A stretch of 64,000 nucleotides of DNA, taken from positions 18,501 through 82,500 of the forward strand of contig JAFEMH010007433.1 of the NCBI GenBank assembly GCA_022495995.1. The letters are read 5' to 3'. Source of the stretch: Adenophora triphylla var. japonica. Taxonomy: Eukaryota; Streptophyta; Magnoliopsida; Asterales; Campanulaceae. This document shows, one piece after another, positions 9,121 to 21,830 of this stretch. The notes beneath the pieces were generated by a model that was given only the letters and a program-made list of their open reading frames with translations, was not told where the DNA came from and searched no databases. The translations under genes were made by a program, and so were the position numbers. Position 1 is the stretch's first letter; each line of letters opens with the position of its first letter.

Positions 9121-12087
9121 TGGCTCGATCTTGGGACCATTCTCCCCGATTCCGTTATGGATATCATACTGGAAATTTGAGGGTCTATCGTAGAGAGAGA
9201 GGTCCATGGCCGATGCTCACTCCTGGATGACGTAAGCAAGCGGTTAAGAGGTTATGGTCGAACTCGTCTATTCCTCCAATACCCCGACTCCACCGTAATA
9301 GATAGGATCGAGTCCGGTTCTCCCAACATTATAGTTTTTGAGGATAGTGGCCGAGATGATGGAGCACATCGATCCGCTCTACCCGCCTCGATCGCGAAAT
9401 GCGCGAGCGCCCGAGAGGTACGGCCCCCTCCTCGGCCTTATTAAATGACGAGGAGGGGAATCTCCTTCCCCGTCCTAAATCGCCATGGACGAGGTCACTA
9501 ATTTTGTCTCCTCGTCTTTATGCGTATATGACGGGAAGAGGAGAACCCTCCTCGTCTACTCGTATAGTTGATGCTTTCGTGGAGGAAGCACAAACTGATG
9601 GCCGTTTGGCCCGAAGAAGAGGAGGCCGAGGACGAGGAGGCCAAGGGTTAGGACAAAGGCAAGAGAGGACCCCTAGAGCCGGGGATCCCATGCTGGAAAA
9701 GCTATACTCCAAGTACGGGGTAGACAAAGCCGAGTACAGGCTAACTTATATGGGCCACATGGAGCTGAAGACCGAGAAGGAAGAGAATGACTTCTATTAC
9801 AACCAAGATTTCGTCCACTTCTACTTCAAACAATTCCAACAAGGACTTCGTCTTCCACTGGATCCTTTCAGCTGCGAATTTCTGGACGACGCGAGGGCGG
9901 TGCCGGCCATGCTTGGAGCCAATGGTACCCGGGTCCTTGTCAGCTTCATCATCCTATGCCGAAGCTTAGGATATGAGCCGACCATGGGAGCTTTTAGGCA
10001 TTTTTACCATGTCCAATTTGTCAAGGAGAGCTGGCTCCTCGTCATCAAGAGTGCTTCCAAGAAACCAAAATTGCTCCTCCCGATGTCTAGCAAAGTTGCT
10101 GGTTGGGATAACCACGTCATTAGAGTGGAGAGCCGCCAAGGATGGGAGTTCCAGTCTCCTTGCAAAGGTCCAACCTCTTCGTTCCCCGTCCAAAGAATAT
10201 GAATGGACCAAGGACTTGATCAAACGCCCGGAAGAATTTGCCGAGGTGGGAGTTCTTGATTGGTCGCTGATTGAGTCCTCGGACCATTACTACATTCAAA
10301 GCGGGTTTAATGCCGGGGAAAAAGGATGGGGTATCTCCCCTTGTTGCCGTAAAGAGGGGGAGACGCTTCAATGACTGGACTGTCCATCCCGGCTTAGTAT
10401 TCCACGAGGATTGCATTAGGTGCAACACTGAACGTCCCCGGCATCAGTGTCTGGATGATGTAGACATAGTTGGATGTAAATATTTCTTTCTTTTTACTTG
10501 GTATCTTTCAAATGCTTGTTTCCCGCCCGTATTTAACTCTTTCCTCGTCCTGCAGATTTAATGTGAGGAAGAAGAAACTTTAGCCATGGAGAGACTTAGT
10601 CCCCAAGAGCTTGTGAGGAGGAAGAGGAGGCCGAGCAAGAGAGCCGCCTTGACGTAAAGGAAGGAGGATGCTAATGCACGTAACCTCATCCTTAACGTGC
10701 ATCGACCAACCCCTTCCCCTTAAGTTGCACGGAAGTGAATGCCGAGGAACCTACGCCGATAACCAAACCAACCCATCAACCGGCAGAGGGCATAGCCTCC
10801 ATGCTGATGCCGAGGAAGAAACAACCGAGGAAGCTAACCTCGTCCAAAGGAGGTCGCTCCAAAAGAACTCCAAGTGCCGCCGAGGAGCCGGCCGCCAAAC
10901 GGGCAAGCGTCGCTGCGGCCCCCGAGGTTGATGCTCCCTCCTCGACTGCTCGCCGCCAAGATCATGGAAGAGGCCGACGAGCCGGCCAAAAGTATGTCCC
11001 TTGGCATTCCTCGTCTTAAGGGACTCCCCCGTTGGCAAGGGAGGGACCCTTGGTGAGATTGGGCCGAGCTCCCATCCAAAGGGCCATGGACGAGGATGCT
11101 TATGAAACCCTTTCGCAAAGAGGGTCCTAACGAGGATACCGTGCTTTGCCACAAGTGGACTCCCGATTGCCGAGGTAAATGTTGATCCCTTTCTCGGGTT
11201 ATTATCTTTGATATTGGATTTGTCTTCCTAACGATGATGTTATCTTTCGCTGGCTTCACCACGGCGTACGAGAACGTGCCGGCTGCCAAGAAGAAGACAA
11301 GGCGCCCGAATGAGGCCAAGGCACTCAAGCAAAGAGCGAAAAAGAAAAGTCTTCCTTGGCTAAACTTTTAGAAGCCAAGGATGCCGAGCTTGCAATGCCA
11401 AGGCCAAGGCCGAGGCCGAGGTAAAAAGGGCCGAGGAAGAAAGGTCAAAAGCCGAGGAACATCTCCGGCTCAAAATGAAGAGCTTCGCCTGTGCCAAGGC
11501 GTATAAGGCCGAGCTGCACTGCAAGGCCGAGGAAGCCGAGGCCAAGTGCCGAGGACTCGGGAAGCTACTCCTTCCAGCCTAGGGAGGAAGAGGCCGTAGC
11601 TCGGCTTAAGGAGAGCTCGGCTTTCAAAGAGCCGATGATGGCCGCCTCGGCCTTCGTAGAGGCTGCTGACGAGCAAACAGCCACCATGTTCGAGGATGGC
11701 TACCTCCACTTGGCCCTGAGCATTTTAGCCGATCCTTCCACCGGTCCGGACATCAACAAGATTGCCCACTAATCCGCCGGATCAATATGCCGAGGAGGTC
11801 GTGGCGCTCCATCACTTGGGTCCCTTATTCTCGAGAGCAACATGGAGCCGATTGCCGCCAAGGATGCCCATGCTTGCAGGAAGTGTGGACGCCGGCTTCG
11901 TTGTCCCCGCAATATTAAAGACCCGGTGGAGGCGATCCAAGACGCCGATGAGCCCGAGGACCTAGAGGCCGAGGTGGAAGGAGGACCGGGGAAAGTAATG
12001 CTTCCACTAATCAAACAAATTCTTCCTCCCCCGCACTATCATCAAGACCTGGCCGACAAGCCTTTTGATGATGTACAACAATCTTAG
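9121..12087 (+). pseudogene. antisense ORF of the Tat element ('putative gypsy type transposon' family)
   Basis: The plus strand, opposite to gag-pol, encodes a protein in several frames. The best block (about 9690-10130) contains YNQDFVHFYFKQFQQGLRLP, FLDDARAVPAMLGANG and RSLGYEPTMGAFRHFYHVQF, which match the plant family described as 'putative gypsy type transposon' (Transposase_28). Downstream are a charged Lys/Glu/Ala-rich stretch (about 11280-11600), predicted coiled coil, and an acidic tail. A likely start is ATG 9121 (MARSWDHSP), but a stop follows after about 36 codons and later frameshifts are frequent. Such antisense ORFs are known from Tat-lineage retrotransposons and have no established function. 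AT-rich sequence with AATATCAATGAAAAT after 12090 could be its 3' end. Confidence 0.75.
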
Positions 12088-12470
12088 GATAGCTTCTTTT
12101 CCTTTTTTGTTTTTTGTAATAGACAATAGGACCCGTAATTCCATTTCAATATCAATGAAAATCCTTTTGTCATTATTCTTGTCACTTCATCGACTTGGTT
12201 ATATTTTGGTATGCTATGCATTAGCCTTAGGAAGGCGGGATTCGAGGAAGGTCCCTTTGCTCCTCGTGAGCAGTGGTTAGGCCGAGGAAGATTCCTCTAC
12301 TGTAACTATACTCGCATTTCATTTGGGCCGAGGAAGTTTTCCTCGGCTTTGAATGTTGTAATCCCGAATCGAGCAGATTCATGGTAGGAGGTTTATCAAG
12401 CCATTAGGCCGAGGAAAGTCCTCGCTCGTCGCATCTCCTAAGTCAAGACGGGCCTCGACTAGAAGAGTCA

Positions 12471-12826
12471 GAAGCCATCGTGCCAAGGTAGATCCTCGTC
12501 TGGCCGCTGGGTAAGCCATCGTGCCAAGGAGGACCTCGTCTGCAATTGTTAAGCCATCGTGCCAAGGAGGACCCTCTGGCTCGCCGTGTTAAGCCATCGT
12601 GCCAAGGAGGACCTCGTCTTGGTCAGTAGCCATCGTGCCAAGGAAGATCTCGTCTGGCCGTTGTAAGCCATCGCCAAGGAGGACCTCGTCTGCCGCGCCA
12701 GAGCCATCGTGCCAAGGAAGATCCTTCGTCTGGCCGCTGGTAAGCCATCGTGCCAAGGAGGACCTCGTCTTGGCAATTGTTAAGCCATCGTGCCAAGGAG
12801 GACCTCGTCTTCGCTATTTGTGTATC
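12471..12826. repeat. tandem array of about nine 37-41-bp units in the Tat element
   Basis: Each unit contains AAGCCATCGTGCCAAGGAGG followed by ACCTCGTCT and a variable end. Starts are near 12471, 12512, 12550, 12591, 12628, 12665, 12702, 12742 and 12782. It lies between the 3' ends of the two opposing coding regions, a usual place for tandem repeats in Tat elements. Confidence 0.9.
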
Positions 12827-13039
12827 GGAGAATCTCGAGGTAATGCCCTCATCTTCCCGTGGCCGGGGCGAAGAGCCGATAGTTGCTTTCGCATGTTGGA
12901 AGAAACCGCCGTAGAACCGAAATGTGATTACATCAAACCGCAATCCTATCAACTAAAAAGACAAAAAGAAAACAAAAGACCGAAAATAAAAGACCGAAAA
13001 TAAAGAGCTAATCTATTGCAAAATAAACTAGACTAGTGA

Positions 13040-16000
13040 TAATATTTTCTAAGGTTGTTAATGCCATGGATGCTTGAGATCCTTCCCCTCCTTGGTCCTC
13101 AATCCGTAGGTCCCTTCTCGGATGACTTGAGTGATGATATAGGGACCTTCCCAATTGGGGAGAGCTTGTTTTGTTCTCGCTTCCGACCAGCAGCTTCGAT
13201 CTTTCTAAGTACCCAATCGCCAACTTGGAATACTCTTTTGATGACCCTCTTGTCGTGATATGCCTTGGTCCTTTGCTTGTAATTCACCATCCTCATCTCG
13301 CAGCCTAGTCGCTTTTCATCTATCGTGTCCGTGTCTAGGAGCCTATCGACCTTGTTGACTTGCTCATCATAACGGGAGTTCCTTACCGTAGGGACGGCCA
13401 TCTCTCGCCGGTGCCATAGCCTCGTAACCGAAGGTTAGTGCGAATGGGGTTTCCTGCTGGCCCCTCGGTGGTTGTGCGAATGCCCCATAAAGCTAGGGGA
13501 AGTTCGTCCAACCATCTACCCTCGCGTCCTTCAAGATTCTTGGTGAGGGCGGTTAGGACCCGCTTGTTGGCGCCTTCGCTGACCGTTGCCTCGGGGTCTC
13601 GCTAACCGAAGATTTTGCATGGCGTACTTTAACTCTTCCCAATTCCGGTTGTAAATGCCGTGGAGAATTGGAGGCCACGGTCGAAACAATTGTATGCGGA
13701 AGGCCAAATCTCGCACCAAATGTTGTCATGAACAAAGTTGATCGCGTTCTCTTCCGTTATCTCGCCAATGCCTTCGCTTCTATCCACTCGAGAAGTAATC
13801 AACAGCCTACTATCACGTACTTGCAATTACCACGGGCGGGTGGGAAGGGTCCAATGAGGTCGATCCCCACATATCAAATGGCCACGTAGGTATTACAAGT
13901 GTTTGCTCGACCGCAGTAGTCTTGGAATGTCGAGAACCTTTCGCATTTGTCACATTTTCGAACATAGGCATGCGCGTCTTCCCTTAGGTTCGCGCAGTAA
14001 CCTAGCGATATGATTTTGTCGCCTAAGGTTCTCGCCCCCGGTGTCCGCCGCAAACACCTTCATGTACTTCCGCCAGAGGTTCTCGCTTCCTCGGGATAGA
14101 CACACCTTAGCAGGGGCTTCGTGAAAGATCTTCGTAGAGGACTCCGTTCATCACCACGAATCTTGGAGACCTCTTCGATAAGCTTGGCTCGAGCATCATC
14201 TTCGGGAGTTTCTCCTTCTCAATGTATTCGACGTAGTCATCGATCCAAAGATCTCTCTTCCTCGTCCGTAAGCATGACTTGTAATCTTTCATACGCAGTT
14301 CCTCAAGATAAACTACATATGGGTTGGTCTCCGAAGGAGACACATCCATGGTGGCTAGTTTGGAGAGAACGTCTCGCGACTTGGTTGTCTTCCCTTCCTA
14401 TTCGCTTCGAGCTCGAAAAATTCCATTTTCTTCGTCATATCTAGGACCAGGTCTCTATATTTGGCAAGGGTGACATCTCGAGTGTTATATTCTCCTTTCA
14501 CTTGTTTGACAACAAGTCGGGAGTCACGTAAAGCGCCCACCTTAGTTGCTCCATGAAGGAGGCCAACTCAATGCCAAATATGAGAGCCTCGTATTCACTT
14601 GGTTGTTAGAGGCAGTGAAACCCGAAGCGGATGGCATCTTGTATAGTATATTCTCCTTCCGGGCTTGCTAGTACTACTCCAGCCTCCGCTTCTTTCCTTG
14701 GTAGCCGATCCGTCCGTATACAGGATCCAACAGCTGATGGGAGTTCAATGGGAGAGTCTTTTCCTCCGCGCATTTTGCTTCCGGAGGTGGGGAGATGCTC
14801 ACCCATAAAGGCGCCTCGACCATGAAGTCAACCAAAGGCCGTGCTAGGAGGGTCTTCCTTGGTTGGTAAGTGATATCAAACTCCGTTAGAGCGATTGACC
14901 AATTAAGGAGACGTCCCGAGCCGTCCAACTTGTGAAGGATTTTCTTCAATGGTTCATCGTGTAGACGGTGATAGGGCGTGCGTAAAAATATGCACGCAGC
15001 CTTCCTTGAAGCAATGACTAGTGCGTATGCTATCTTCTCCACATTAAAATATCTCGCTTCCACATCTGGACAGTGGCCTTTGAGACATAGTAGACGGCTT
15101 CGAATTCCTTCATCCTTTCGAACCAAGACAATGCGACAAATATGATCGTGGCAACTAGGAAGACATATAGCATCTCACCTAGAGGCCTGACCGCTAAGCA
15201 AGGGAGGGGAACCCAAGTACTCCTTCAACCTGAGGAATGCTTCCGAGCATTCAGAGTCCAGAGAAGCTCTTCGTACCCTTCAATACCTTGAAGAAAGGCA
15301 ATGACTTTTCGGCGGACTTGGCGATGAATCTTCCAAGGGCCGCAATTCTTCCATTAAGTCTTTGGACCTCCTTGATGGTGGTAGGTTCCTTCATGTCAAC
15401 GAGCGCCTTGATCTTTTCTCGGGTTTGCTTCAATCCCCTTTCGGGAAACCATGAAGCCCAAATTTCCTCGCAGAACTCCGAACACGCACTTGCTTGGATT
15501 CACTTCATGTTGTTTGCTCCTGAGGTTGTGAATGGTCTCTTCTAGGTCGTGAACGCGGCCGCCTTCCTTGGTCTTTATGACCATGTCATCAATATAAGCC
15601 TCCATGTTTCTACCTATCTCGACTTGCAAAAACTTGATTTACCATCCGTTGGTAAGTGGCACCAAGCATTCTTGAGCCCAAAAGGCATCATGATGTAGCG
15701 TAAATTCCCCACGTGTTTGAAAGGCGCCTTCTCGATGTCTTCTTTCGCCATTTTTATCTCGATGATAGCCCGAGTAGGCATCTAAGAAGCCGAGAGTTTG
15801 GTGTCCAAATGGAGTCCACTAACTTGTCGATTCTGGGGAGAGGATAGCCGTCCTGGGGCAAAGCTTTGTTTAGATCAAGAAAGCTCCATGCACATACGCC
15901 ATTTCCCATTTTGCTTCTTCACCATAACGACATTAGCCAACCAAACGGGTATTTAACTTCGCGAATTATTCCTGGCGCCGAGTAATTTCTCGCACCTCTT

Positions 16001-17160
16001 CTTTTATAGCTTCCTCCTTGTCTCTTGCAAAATTTCTCCTCGTCTCGAGAAATGGTCTTCGCTAAAGGATCAACTTCTAAGCGGTGGAGGGCTACTTCTT
16101 CATTGATTCCCCTCATGTCTTCGACTCTCCAAGCAAAGACGTCGAGACCTGTTTTTCAAGAGGGATATGATTCTTTCTTTCTCTTCCCGTGATAGCCGGC
16201 CTCCTAGCTTGATTTTCTGCTCAGATAGTCAGATTAATGACTACCTCTTCTAGCTCATCTACAAGCTTCATTTCTCGGTCCGTCTCGAAATTCCAGTGGA
16301 TTCGATGATGATCTCTCTCGATTCTCCTCCCTTCATTGTCGTTTACATTGAGGCCTTCTTCCTCCATAAGTTTATCGATGTCCTGGAAGATCGTTCATCC
16401 CCGAGTGATGGTTGGCCCCCGAGTTCGGGTCATCGACGAGAATGGGGTCTTCCTCGAGACGGGTAGAACTATGCCTCGTCATCCGCAGCTTCTAGGACCA
16501 TAGGCTCTTTCTTCCAGAGTGGGTAGAGTTATGCCTCGTCATCCACAATTTCTAGGACCATAGGTTCCTCTTCCTCACTTTCCCATACTTCACTGATATA
16601 GTTCATTCTAGAGCTAGTTTCCGTGGTTTTCCGAGATTTGGTGATCTTGATGTTCTCCTGGCGTATCTATCTCCACGCTTTTTGACTTTTTCCGCCTCTT
16701 GACAACATGTTCCAAGAAATCTTTGGGGTTGCCCTCACGCATCCAATGCCAAAGCACGAGTGGGAAATTTAACTCGCTGTGAGGAAGTGGAGGCTACCAT
16801 CCCAAGTTTGGCTTGACTTGGAATGCCAATAATCGCATGATAGTCACTAGTCAAATCCATGACTATGAAAGTGACAAGAGCCGTGGCTCGGAAGGGATGA
16901 TCGCCGACTTCGAAGTTCTAGTTCTACGGTTCCCTTTGCTCCAACCTTACGGTTGGTGAATCCTTCAAGCCTTCCATGATATGGTTCTAGCGCCGTGTCT
17001 TTCAACCCCATTTGTTGGAAGGCCGAATAGTATAGATGTCACGGAGGCCCCCGTATCAACAAGAAGTCTTTCAGATTCAACATTGTCAATTCGGCCCTTG
17101 ATGACCAATGGCCGCTCACGAGCCGCTCGACTTCCCGCCAACTCATTCGGAGAAAAACTA
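13040..17160 (-). pseudogene. pol of the Tat element: protease, RT, RNase H x2, integrase
   Basis: Read on the minus strand from high to low coordinates. The retropepsin motif LLVDTGASVTSILFG is near 17030-17065. RT carries the catalytic YIDDMVIK near 15575-15600, followed by IKEVQRLNGRIAALGRFI (15300-15400). RNase H covers about 14700-15150, and a second RNase-H-like segment (GALRDSRLVVKQVKGEYNTR) about 14480-14540. Integrase zinc-binding remnants (KCDKCERF) lie near 13930-13960, core remnants near 13600-13780, and the C-terminal segment (IKRVFQVGDWVLRK) near 13190-13240. Frameshifts break the ORF in at least six places, so no functional polyprotein is made. Confidence 0.85.
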
Positions 17161-17399
17161 ATGATTTCTTCGCTTTATGGATCCAAGCAGTGGACATGGT
17201 ATACTTTGCTTAGCTCGTGGATCCGATCCCTTAGCTTCGGTGGAGGTCACCTCTTCGCGGATCACATGTAGTTTAGCCCTGGTGAGGCCTTCGATCTTCA
17301 TCCTCACTCTTGGAGTCATCTTCACTCTCCTCTTGCTTCCGCTTTCGCTTGCCATCTTTCTTCATGACATAATCGGTCTAATTTTCCCTCGTCAACCCA

Positions 17400-19171
17400 T
17401 TGTTGGATTATCTTCTTAAGGGCCCAAGAACCATCAAAGCCAAGTGTCTGCTGTCTCTTGTGGAAAATCACAAGATTTGTTCTTGTCGGGATACTTTGGG
17501 TTATCAATGGGACGAGGTGGAGGAAGGTTCACCATCCGCATGATTTCTGAGACGGGCTTTGTAAGAGGGGTGAACTCCAGCCTTCTCGCTGCTTCGGTTT
17601 TATTCTTTCCTTTCTTGCCGTTCCCATTGTCATTCTGTCGAGTTAGTTGCTTCAGTTCCGTCTTGTCGCCTCCCCTTTTCTTTGTCTTATCTTCACCCAT
17701 GGAAATGGCATAAGCCACTTTGTACAATTCGGCCTTGAGCCGGGTTCCCCGTCGATAGTTCATAAATGAGGGGGCCAGACTTTAACCCGAGTTGAAGCAA
17801 ACTATGACCTCCCTATCGCCGAGGCTTTCTTCGACTTGGTCCGCCATCTTTCTAACCTATTGTAGTAGCTAAGGGTGGTTTCTCCCTTCCCTTGCTCAAT
17901 GTTGGCCAAGTCGGTTAATCTCATCTTCCTCTTCCCACCGTGGCAAAGTGATCTAAGAACATTCTCCTCATGCCCCTCCAACAATCGATGCAACCTTTCT
18001 TGAGCTCACTAACCAGTCAAAGCCGTTCTAAAAGGTGCTCGCGAAAGCTTTGCAGAGCAAGTCATCGCAGCGCGAGGAGGTTCATGGTTTGTTCAAAACT
18101 TTGCACATGGTCTCTTGGCGTCGTGGTTCCGTTATACTTCTCGAAATTTGGGAGCTTCGAGGTTAGGATGGGGAGGTGCAAGCAGCTATCCTCAAGGAAA
18201 ACTGACGGTGGCCCAATCATAATCGTCATCATTATATTTCTTTCCCTCTCCATATCATCCAAATTTTGCTTCAAGAGTTCCCATTGTTTTGTTTCTATTT
18301 CCTTCTCACTACTGAGCGAGTACTTCGTTGGGAACTTCGATCGACTTGTCTTTAGGGCGATCATTTGCCCTACCGTGCTCGCTTCACGCCGGTGGCCATC
18401 ACGTCCGGGAGGGGACCCTATCACGTCTGTTCCGTGTCTTGCGCGCCAAGTATCATCCCGTAGGCTCGGGGTCCTTGGCCTAGCGAATTCTCGATGCCGA
18501 GGACGAGGAGAGTCCGGCCGACGAGGACGACGAGAATCAATGATGAGGACGAGGAGAATCTCGCCGACGAGCTCGAGGAGACGCGGACGCCTAGGTGTCA
18601 TGATGAGGCGAGCAGGGATAGGCGCCTATTCAAGCTTAGTCTTGTTCTTAGGTCCTCGAGTTCACTTCCTCTTCCCTAGGAGTTATTTGGCTTCTCGTGT
18701 CGACCACAGTGCTCCTTATGCTTACCGTTATGCCGAGGATGAGGAGAATCCCCTGAGCCGGCAGCTGTAGCTCGCCAGCCTTCGTGGGAGGAGCCCGATG
18801 CTCTCCCTGCTCCTTTCTCAAAGGTGGGCCCATTGATGGTACAATGAAGGGAGCCATGGAATGATCTCGGGTCCATTTGCAACAGAGCAACTTGGGTCTC
18901 ATACATCCTTTGCAAAGTCTCCATTTGTTTGTGTAACAAAGAGCGCTGGCCAACGGGCCGAGATCCTCCCGCTTGACCTGGCGTCGGCATTCTTTGTTTT
19001 CCTCCTTCCCGCTTGCTTCCCACGAGCACGAGTAGGACGAGGAAGGTCATTGCCCTCTCCTCGGCATTTGCCTCGACCCATGGAACGAAGAGTCATGGCA
19101 AGGGGAGGAATGGTATCGGCTTGAGGTAGAGGAGGAGGAGGAGGCAATGCTCCTCGGCTCCGTGTTTCCAT
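17400..19171 (-). pseudogene. gag of the Tat element
   Basis: The likely start is METRSRGALPPPP near 19171. The capsid-type segment PNFEKYNGTTTPRDHVQSFE (about 18080-18140) continues into RKMRLTDLANIEQGKGETTL and YYNRLERW (about 17840-17960). The C-terminal part has a Cys-His remnant (KYPDKNKSCDF...). At least three frameshifts separate these pieces. Many Arg and Pro residues precede the capsid part. Confidence 0.8.
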
Positions 19172-19579
19172 TCACTTGGGTGGGATCCTCACCGTAACAC
19201 TTGTGAATTGTCCGTCCATTATGAATCAACAAGCAGATTATTAACAAAGAAATATTTCAAAATCACAATTTCAATAGAACCACTTTCGAGGTCAAAATTA
19301 GGGCAAAATTTTGACCACAAACAAACCGCCGATTGTAATTCTTTCGAAACAAAACGAATTCAAGCCAAATCTGGGCGGAATTTTAACGCCAAAATGCCTT
19401 CAACGGAATCTGGTATTTTCCGGTCAAAATATGCAGATTCAAAGGTTTTCAAGAACAAACCCAACGATCCGTAAATTCCGTTCCAAGGAAGAACAATTCC
19501 GGCACGAAAATTGGCTTAAGGCGAGCGTCTTCCAGCCAAACAACGGGTGTTTGAATCGATTTCCGGCAATGGAACCAAT

Positions 19580-20333
19580 TGATGATGCCAAAATCGTCAA
19601 ATCAGCCCAAATCCAAGCGATGATTGCTCCGGCGATTGCAAGGCCCGAAAATAAGAGAAAACACGTAAACTAAGCCGGGCGGATCCGGCTAAAGGCCCTC
19701 CGCGTGAGAGTAAGTTCACGGTTGATATTAGAGAAATCAAATTGACAGAGTTTCTCCAATGTAAAAAGTAACGTACCGAATAATGAGCCATGGGGCTTGT
19801 ATTTATAAGAATGGATAGGTAGAATCCATGTTGGAATGAACTTGTAAATAGATAAGATATAATCTTAAAAGAATTATATCTGTTAAGGAGTCATTGTTTG
19901 ACTTGAATTGCTATTGGTAACTGTAATCCTGATTGGGTTACAACTGCATAATCCTTGTTGAATAAGGATTGTAACTGCTAGCCGGAACGCCGAGGAAGGC
20001 AAATGTTTTTCCTCGTCCTTTGGCAAATAGGCCGAGGAGAACGATCCTGCTTCCTCGTCACTTGATGAATGGCCAACATGAAAATGTGCCGGGGAGAATA
20101 CTTTTGTTTCCTCGGTAATTGGTGACAGGCCGAGCAAAGGACTTTTCTCTCCTCGGTAATTTGAGACAGACCGGCCCAAGAATGGCGACATAAGGCCAAG
20201 GTAAATGTTCCTCGGCCTACGAGAAAGAGAATGCTCGGCCCTAATACTTGATGAATATATAATATCCATGGCTCAATATAGTTGGGCCCAGGTTCGGGCA
20301 AGCCCATGTTCGTAGCTCGGTTTATACCGTTCA
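19580..20333 (-). repeat. 5' LTR of the Tat element
   Basis: 754-bp direct repeat of 7725-8479. The TATA-like box of the LTR promoter is near 19800-19812 on the minus strand, about 220 bases before the LTR's downstream end. Transcription would run through gag-pol, in the same direction as PIG-B. Confidence 0.92.
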
Positions 20334-20419
20334 CTGCTTATTCATCATGATTCTGCTAAATCGTTTGCCACTAACTTATAAACAGATATTACAAAATTAG
20401 TCACAAAAATAAATATATA

Positions 20420-20696
20420 CTCCCTCCGTCCCACCGAAAGCTTCCCATTTTTTTCATTGCACGCAAATTAAGAAAATGAGTGGGAAGGAAAAATGTTGCG
20501 AGTGTAATTTGAAAATAGGAGAAAGAATGAGTGGAGGAAATAGTAAGTTTGAAAAGTGTTGTGAGTGTAATAGTGAATTAGGAGAGAGAATGAGTTGAGG
20601 AAATAGTAAAGATTCTTTGCTAAAAAAGGAAAGTGGAAGCTTTTAACGGGACACCCAAAATGGCAAAATGGGAAGCTTCGGCTGGGACGGAGGGAG
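20420..20696. mobile_element. Stowaway-type MITE in PIG-B intron 2
   Basis: The ends are CTCCCTCCGTCCCA and its inverse, flanked by TA on both sides. The inner part contains AAGCTTCCCATTTT and its inverse. It has no coding capacity. Confidence 0.88.
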
Positions 20697-20704
20697 TATA
20701 TAAG

Positions 20705-21605
20705 ATATAATAAAGAAGCAAAAATATAGGGCAGTCTTCAAGAAGGTACTCGTGATAAGGTGTACCACCTGCCTTCTCAAACTCAGGAAGAAAAACGGGA
20801 GCAAGTATGTAGGATTTGCCAGGTTCTACATGTTAATAAGGTATCGATCCCCGAGAATCATTTCCTTTATTCCAATTCAAAACTCTGGCAAGTTTCATGT
20901 GAAAATTATTACTCAATACCATCAGTATCGGGACTCGTCGATTCACTAGCCATACCCTGAGAGGAAATAAGTGTGAGATCTGTGTCCGACTCTTCAAAGT
21001 GTCATCTGGACACTCCAGCTCATGTTTTCATCCTGGTCGTAGAAACTTAAGATACTCAGCTTTAGAGATCAAAAAAAAAAAAAAAAAAAAAAAAAAAGAT
21101 AGTCAGCTTTATGCTATAGCTTGTCTCATATAGACACCCGCTGCTTCAGTATTACTCTATTCCATATCTTATTAACTACACCATTTAAATATAGTACATG
21201 GAGTCCAACATACACAGAGATAGGCCTAGTTCAAGTATCTACATCCTATTTTGAATCCTTTTAAGACAACTAGAAGTATCCTAGTGTTCACGGTTACCCC
21301 AGATCTGACTTCCAGACACAGACCAGCAATCAATAGCGGCACCTGAGTCCTTGTAAGTTGTAACACAGAACTTATTCAAGAACTTGTGAGTATTTATCCC
21401 CTGATATACAATCTCCATACCAAAAGTACCTTTACCCATTTATTTTGGGTTAACTGATGGCTAAAGTGAGTTATAAACGTAAAGGAAATTAATCTATGTG
21501 ACAGACTGCAGGTGGAAAGAATACATCACTTAATGTTGGCAAGTAAACTACATGAAATCTCAAACGTAGAAGTTAACCATCTCTACAGGAAACCATGTAA
21601 CTATA
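20705..21605. other. intron 2 remainder of PIG-B, no further gene seen
   Basis: Only a poly-A run at about 21069-21097 stands out. No exon of PIG-B or of another gene was recognised. Confidence 0.5.
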
Positions 21606-21610
21606 TTTAC

Positions 21611-21728
21611 CATGAACCACGGAGTATCAAGATGAAAAATTGACAGAATTTTATAGAGTAGAGCAAATAGCATTGGATGCAGGTAGCTACGAATCCCTTT
21701 TTGCCATTCCCAAGTTAAATGTCCATAT
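21611..21728 (-). CDS. PIGB: PIG-B exon 2
   Basis: It encodes GHLTWEWQKGIRSYLHPMLF and onward to DTPWFM, typical of PIG-B just after the first loop. It is flanked by CTACAG and GTAAAT. The following intron holds the 12.6-kb Tat retrotransposon. Confidence 0.85.
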
Positions 21729-21830
21729 CTGTAGACAAATCAATCAAAACAAACACCATAAATAGCTAGCCGAGAATAAGCTCAGATTCGACACACGGAG
21801 ATTAAAAGGGAATAACCAAAGATTCTATAC

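Larger units (their letters stand above)
7725..20333 (-). mobile_element. Tat-lineage Ty3/gypsy LTR retrotransposon (12.6 kb) in PIG-B intron 2
   Basis: LTRs at 7725-8479 and 19580-20333 begin TGATGATGCC and end CCGTTCA on the plus strand. The 5-bp duplication CTGCT is at 7720-7724 and 20334-20338. A G-rich purine tract next to the left LTR, and a primer-binding site resembling a tRNA-Asp site (GGTTCCATTGCCGG) next to the right LTR, put the element on the minus strand. Order on that strand: gag, protease, RT, RNase H, a second RNase-H-like part, integrase, a 37-41-bp tandem array, then an opposite-strand ORF. Size, dual RNase H and antisense ORF fit the Tat/Retand lineage. All frames are broken, but the LTRs differ little. 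Confidence 0.92.

Noticed and set aside
12471..12826. Regularly spaced repeats as a CRISPR-like array
   Set aside because: The units are contiguous 37-41-bp tandem copies with no unique spacers, inside a plant retrotransposon.
17970..18770. 266-aa plus-strand ORF
   Set aside because: The opposite strand carries recognisable gag in the expected place, and the plus-strand product has no domain.
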